DNA of 64,000 nt from Parabacteroides sp. FAFU027 (GTDB taxonomy: Bacteria; Bacteroidota; Bacteroidia; Bacteroidales; UBA7332): assembly GCF_022808675.1 (NCBI RefSeq), contig NZ_JAKZKV010000001.1:558001-622000 (forward strand). The letters are read 5' to 3'. Every line of letters begins with the position of its first letter. Positions within the stretch are counted from its first letter, which is position 1. Made by a program: the position numbers and the translations under genes. Positions 61,641 through 64,000 of the stretch are shown here, piece by piece. The notes under the pieces are model-generated. The model made no database searches, was not told where the DNA came from, and saw only the letters and a list, made by a program, of their open reading frames with translations.

Positions 61641-62978
61641 ATGCAAGACAAATCAATCTCAAATGGTAATGGAAAACTCAGGCGGGCATTAGGTCTCTGG
61701 CCGGCAACAGCTATTGTTATCGGCAATATGATTGGTTCGGGTATCTTCACCTCACCACAATCCCTGGCAGCAGGTTCAAATCCGACCGCCTCGCTGATTG
61801 CCTGGGCTATCACTTCCATCGGCTCGCTTTGTGTGGCCCTGGTATTTGCCCGGCTCGGAGTCCTGAATCCCTGTACCGGAGGCCCAGTCGTTTATACCCG
61901 GATGGCATTCGGAGAATTTGCCTCTTTCCTTATTGCATGGACCTTCTGGATTGGAATGTGGGTTGGAAATGCAGCCATCATCACCGCCATAGTCAGGTAT
62001 TCAACCGTATTCTTTCCTATTCTGAAAGAAAATGGGCTATTGGCATTTCTTTTTTCATCAGCCATTCTTTGGTTTTTCACGCTGATCAATATCAAGGGGG
62101 TAAAAGAGGCCGGAGTCGTAAGTATAATCACAACGCTGTCGAAGGTGATAACCCTGCTGATTATCATGGTTATTGCCTTCCGGGGATTTGATTCCGACAA
62201 CCTGAATACAGTAGCCAATCCCGAGCACCAGGGATTCGGGACAATCCCGGTAGCCGTTGCCATCACCTTATGGGCCTATATCGGACTTGAAAGCGCCTCG
62301 CTAACCGGAGGCGAAATCAAAAATCCCAACCGCAATGTACAACGAAGCACCATTATCGGATTTTCGATAACTGCGGTATTGTATATTTTGACCGCAGTGG
62401 CAACTATGGGAAGTTTGCCACAGGAAAAACTGGCTCACGCAGCAGCCCCGATGTCCGATATTATCAACCATATCACCGGAGCCCGATGGGGAGGTTGGTT
62501 TGTCGCTCTGGGAGTAATCATTGCGGCAAGCGGCACCATCTCGGGTTGGGTGCTGACGACAGCCCGTACAGCCTTTGCCGCAGGGGAAGAGAAACTGTTT
62601 CCCCCTTTCTTCGCCAGGGTACATCCCCGCTTTGCCACACCAAACGTTTCCCTGATCATATCAGGCATATTAACCAACCTTCTACTCAGTCTGAATTATG
62701 TTCAATCTCTTACCGAGGCATTTGACTTTCTTATTTTACTGGCCACTCTCACCTTTATGCCAGCCTACAGCTTCTCGGCTGCAGCAATGATATTACTTGA
62801 TAACAAGGACGAAAAGTCCCTGAAAAGAGTCTTCCGCCGCTCCATCATTCCCTTGCTGGCTTTTCTTTACTGCATTTACGCCACTTATTCGGCAGGCGCA
62901 ACCATGGCGATGTATGGATTCCTACTGATGCTTAGCGGCATCCCGGTCTTTGTATTTATGAGATTGAAAAGAGGATGA
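61641..62978 (+). CDS. APC family amino acid permease
   Basis: A 445-residue membrane protein with about 12 spans. The first span carries GNMIGSGIFTSP, the helix break that binds the amino-acid backbone in APC transporters such as AdiC. LWAYIGLESASLTGGEIKNP is the conserved span 6 with its Trp/Glu region. The substrate, perhaps arginine, agmatine or another amino acid, cannot be told. No decarboxylase gene is adjacent, so an acid-resistance antiporter is not supported. Confidence 0.92.
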   Translation: MQDKSISNGNGKLRRALGLWPATAIVIGNMIGSGIFTSPQSLAAGSNPTASLIAWAITSIGSLCVALVFARLGVLNPCTGGPVVYTRMAFGEFASFLIAWTFWIGMWVGNAAIITAIVRYSTVFFPILKENGLLAFLFSSAILWFFTLINIKGVKEAGVVSIITTLSKVITLLIIMVIAFRGFDSDNLNTVANPEHQGFGTIPVAVAITLWAYIGLESASLTGGEIKNPNRNVQRSTIIGFSITAVLYILTAVATMGSLPQEKLAHAAAPMSDIINHITGARWGGWFVALGVIIAASGTISGWVLTTARTAFAAGEEKLFPPFFARVHPRFATPNVSLIISGILTNLLLSLNYVQSLTEAFDFLILLATLTFMPAYSFSAAAMILLDNKDEKSLKRVFRRSIIPLLAFLYCIYATYSAGATMAMYGFLLMLSGIPVFVFMRLKRG

Positions 62979-63059
62979 AAGCTTGTGAATCTTATCCATA
63001 ATCCACAGGAATAGAATCAGATAAATTCTAGTTTGTGCTTACTCTATTAAAAATCCTGC

Positions 63060-63067
63060 TACTTTTG
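63060..63067 (+). promoter_or_regulatory. -7 box TACTTTTG
   Basis: A consensus -7 box about 114 bases before the hydrolase start. Confidence 0.6.
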
Positions 63068-63180
63068 CTTAAAACAAAAACCTGTCTATGCCAGACTCGT
63101 CCGGAAAAAACGAAGTGTAATCATACACATGACAATTAAAATCTATCCTTCTTATAGAAATGAAAACTAACTTGGAAACT

Positions 63181-64000
63181 ATGAAAAAGATATTGGCATT
63201 TGCTGCTCTATTCATTGCACTCTGCAATGTATCAGCAAAGGAAGTTACCGGTGACTGGAACGGGACCTTAAACATCAATGGCATGAAGCTGAGAGTTGTG
63301 TTTCATATTTTAAAAACTGATAAAGGCTACTCCGCAACCATGGATAGTCCGGATCAGGGAGCCAAAGGAATCCCGATGACATCTGCAACTTATGATAACA
63401 AAACATTGACACTGCTCTATGATGCGGCCAAAATCAACTATTCCGGTCAGGTTATAAACAGCGACTCCATTGCCGGGACATTCACCCAAATGGGTATTTC
63501 ATTTCCTCTAGGGCTAAGCCGGAAAGCTTCTGTGAGTGATAAACCAAAACGACCACAGGAGCCCACCCCACCCTTTCCCTATAAATCGGAAAATATAACA
63601 TTCACCCATACAACAGAGAAATTCACTCTTGCCGGTACGTTTACCTACCCTGCCAATGGGAAAAACTTTCCGGTGGTAGTCCTGATTTCCGGAAGCGGGC
63701 CACAGAACCGGGACGAAGAGATCATGGGACATAAACCATTTCTGGTACTGGCCGATTATCTGACCCGAAACGGAATTGCCGTTCTCCGGTTTGATGACCG
63801 TGGCTGCTACGATTCGAAAGGCGATTTTTCCAGGGCAACCACAAATGATTTTGTCACCGATGTAGAATCAGCCATTGCCTATCTCAAAACCCGTAAGGAA
63901 ATTAATCCGAAGAAAATAGGACTGATCGGTCACAGTGAAGGTGGCATCATCGCACCGTTGGTGGCTTCTCATAACAAAGATGTCAGCTATATCGTTATGA
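63181..64000 (+). CDS. Exported alpha/beta hydrolase, cut by the window end
   Basis: The first 273 residues of an open frame that continues beyond the window. A signal peptide (MKKILAFAALFIALCNVSA) is followed by a lipocalin-like N-terminal domain to about residue 115 (VTGDWNGTLNINGMKLRVVF). The hydrolase fold begins near residue 135: FPVVVLISGSGPQNRDEEI, then IAVLRFDDRGCYDSKGDF and the nucleophile elbow IGLIGHSEGGIIAPL with Ser. An in-frame ATG at 63160 is an alternative start. Related proteins are serine esterases or peptidases (S9/S33-like). The Asp and His of the triad lie outside the window. Confidence 0.85.
   Translation, partial: MKKILAFAALFIALCNVSAKEVTGDWNGTLNINGMKLRVVFHILKTDKGYSATMDSPDQGAKGIPMTSATYDNKTLTLLYDAAKINYSGQVINSDSIAGTFTQMGISFPLGLSRKASVSDKPKRPQEPTPPFPYKSENITFTHTTEKFTLAGTFTYPANGKNFPVVVLISGSGPQNRDEEIMGHKPFLVLADYLTRNGIAVLRFDDRGCYDSKGDFSRATTNDFVTDVESAIAYLKTRKEINPKKIGLIGHSEGGIIAPLVASHNKDVSYIVM

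Noticed and set aside
61641-62978. Arginine/agmatine acid-resistance antiporter
   Set aside because: The protein is of the APC family, but no decarboxylase gene is adjacent, so the substrate stays open.

Overview
The window looks like chromosomal DNA of a member of the Bacteroidota, most likely order Bacteroidales; a Paludibacter- or Dysgonomonas-like genome is my inference and was not tested. The grounds are the many TAnnTTTG -7 boxes typical of this phylum, start codons without strong Shine-Dalgarno sites, Bacteroidota-only families (DUF4270, DUF4861, DUF1593, the glycogen-synthase N-domain protein), a eukaryote-type NADP isocitrate dehydrogenase, and the gene order hemA-hemC-hemB-hemL-hemE. 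Most of it is ordinary housekeeping chromosome. The long intergenic gaps are unusual: they are full of hairpins, repeats and short-period tandem arrays.

Layout. 0-7 kb is accessory DNA: an AT-rich orphan gene between two attC-like repeats, a membrane protein, an Ntn hydrolase, a NagB-like protein, a small hypothetical gene and about 1.5 kb of repeats. 7-15 kb holds an AhpD-like protein, a DUF1593 nucleoside-hydrolase-like protein, a GH43 protein with a partner, a cyclophilin, two broken tRNA-Met copies and a lipoprotein. A small MITE-like element with perfect 19-bp ends lies at 15128-15324. 15-25 kb holds an M3 peptidase, tpx, a glycogen-synthase N-domain protein with DUF4270, then M23-like/dxr/rseP and a 51-residue lipoprotein. 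25-30 kb holds an ECF sigma/anti-sigma/lipoprotein operon and a two-component system. 30-36 kb is the haem operon.

37-50 kb holds icd, rsfS-ftsH, cdsA, kduI-kduD with DUF4861 (unsaturated-uronate catabolism), serS, rplU-rpmA and a phosphohexomutase. 50-64 kb holds a C69 dipeptidase, trmO, an unusual substrate-binding-like protein, a radical SAM protein, a four-gene ABC/GntR operon with translational coupling, a J-domain coiled-coil protein, a divergent HxlR/NmrA pair, an amino-acid permease and an alpha/beta hydrolase cut by the window end.

What stands out most is a set of intergenic tandem arrays whose periods are near whole helical turns. There are 10 x 21 bp at 5959-6168, 21+20 bp compound units at 36186-36472 followed by 10 x 21 bp to 36682, 41-bp units at 27654-27875, and three 11-bp arrays at 57893-58692. 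The unit sequences differ between loci, but the period is kept strictly while the sequence drifts. No gene in the window explains them.
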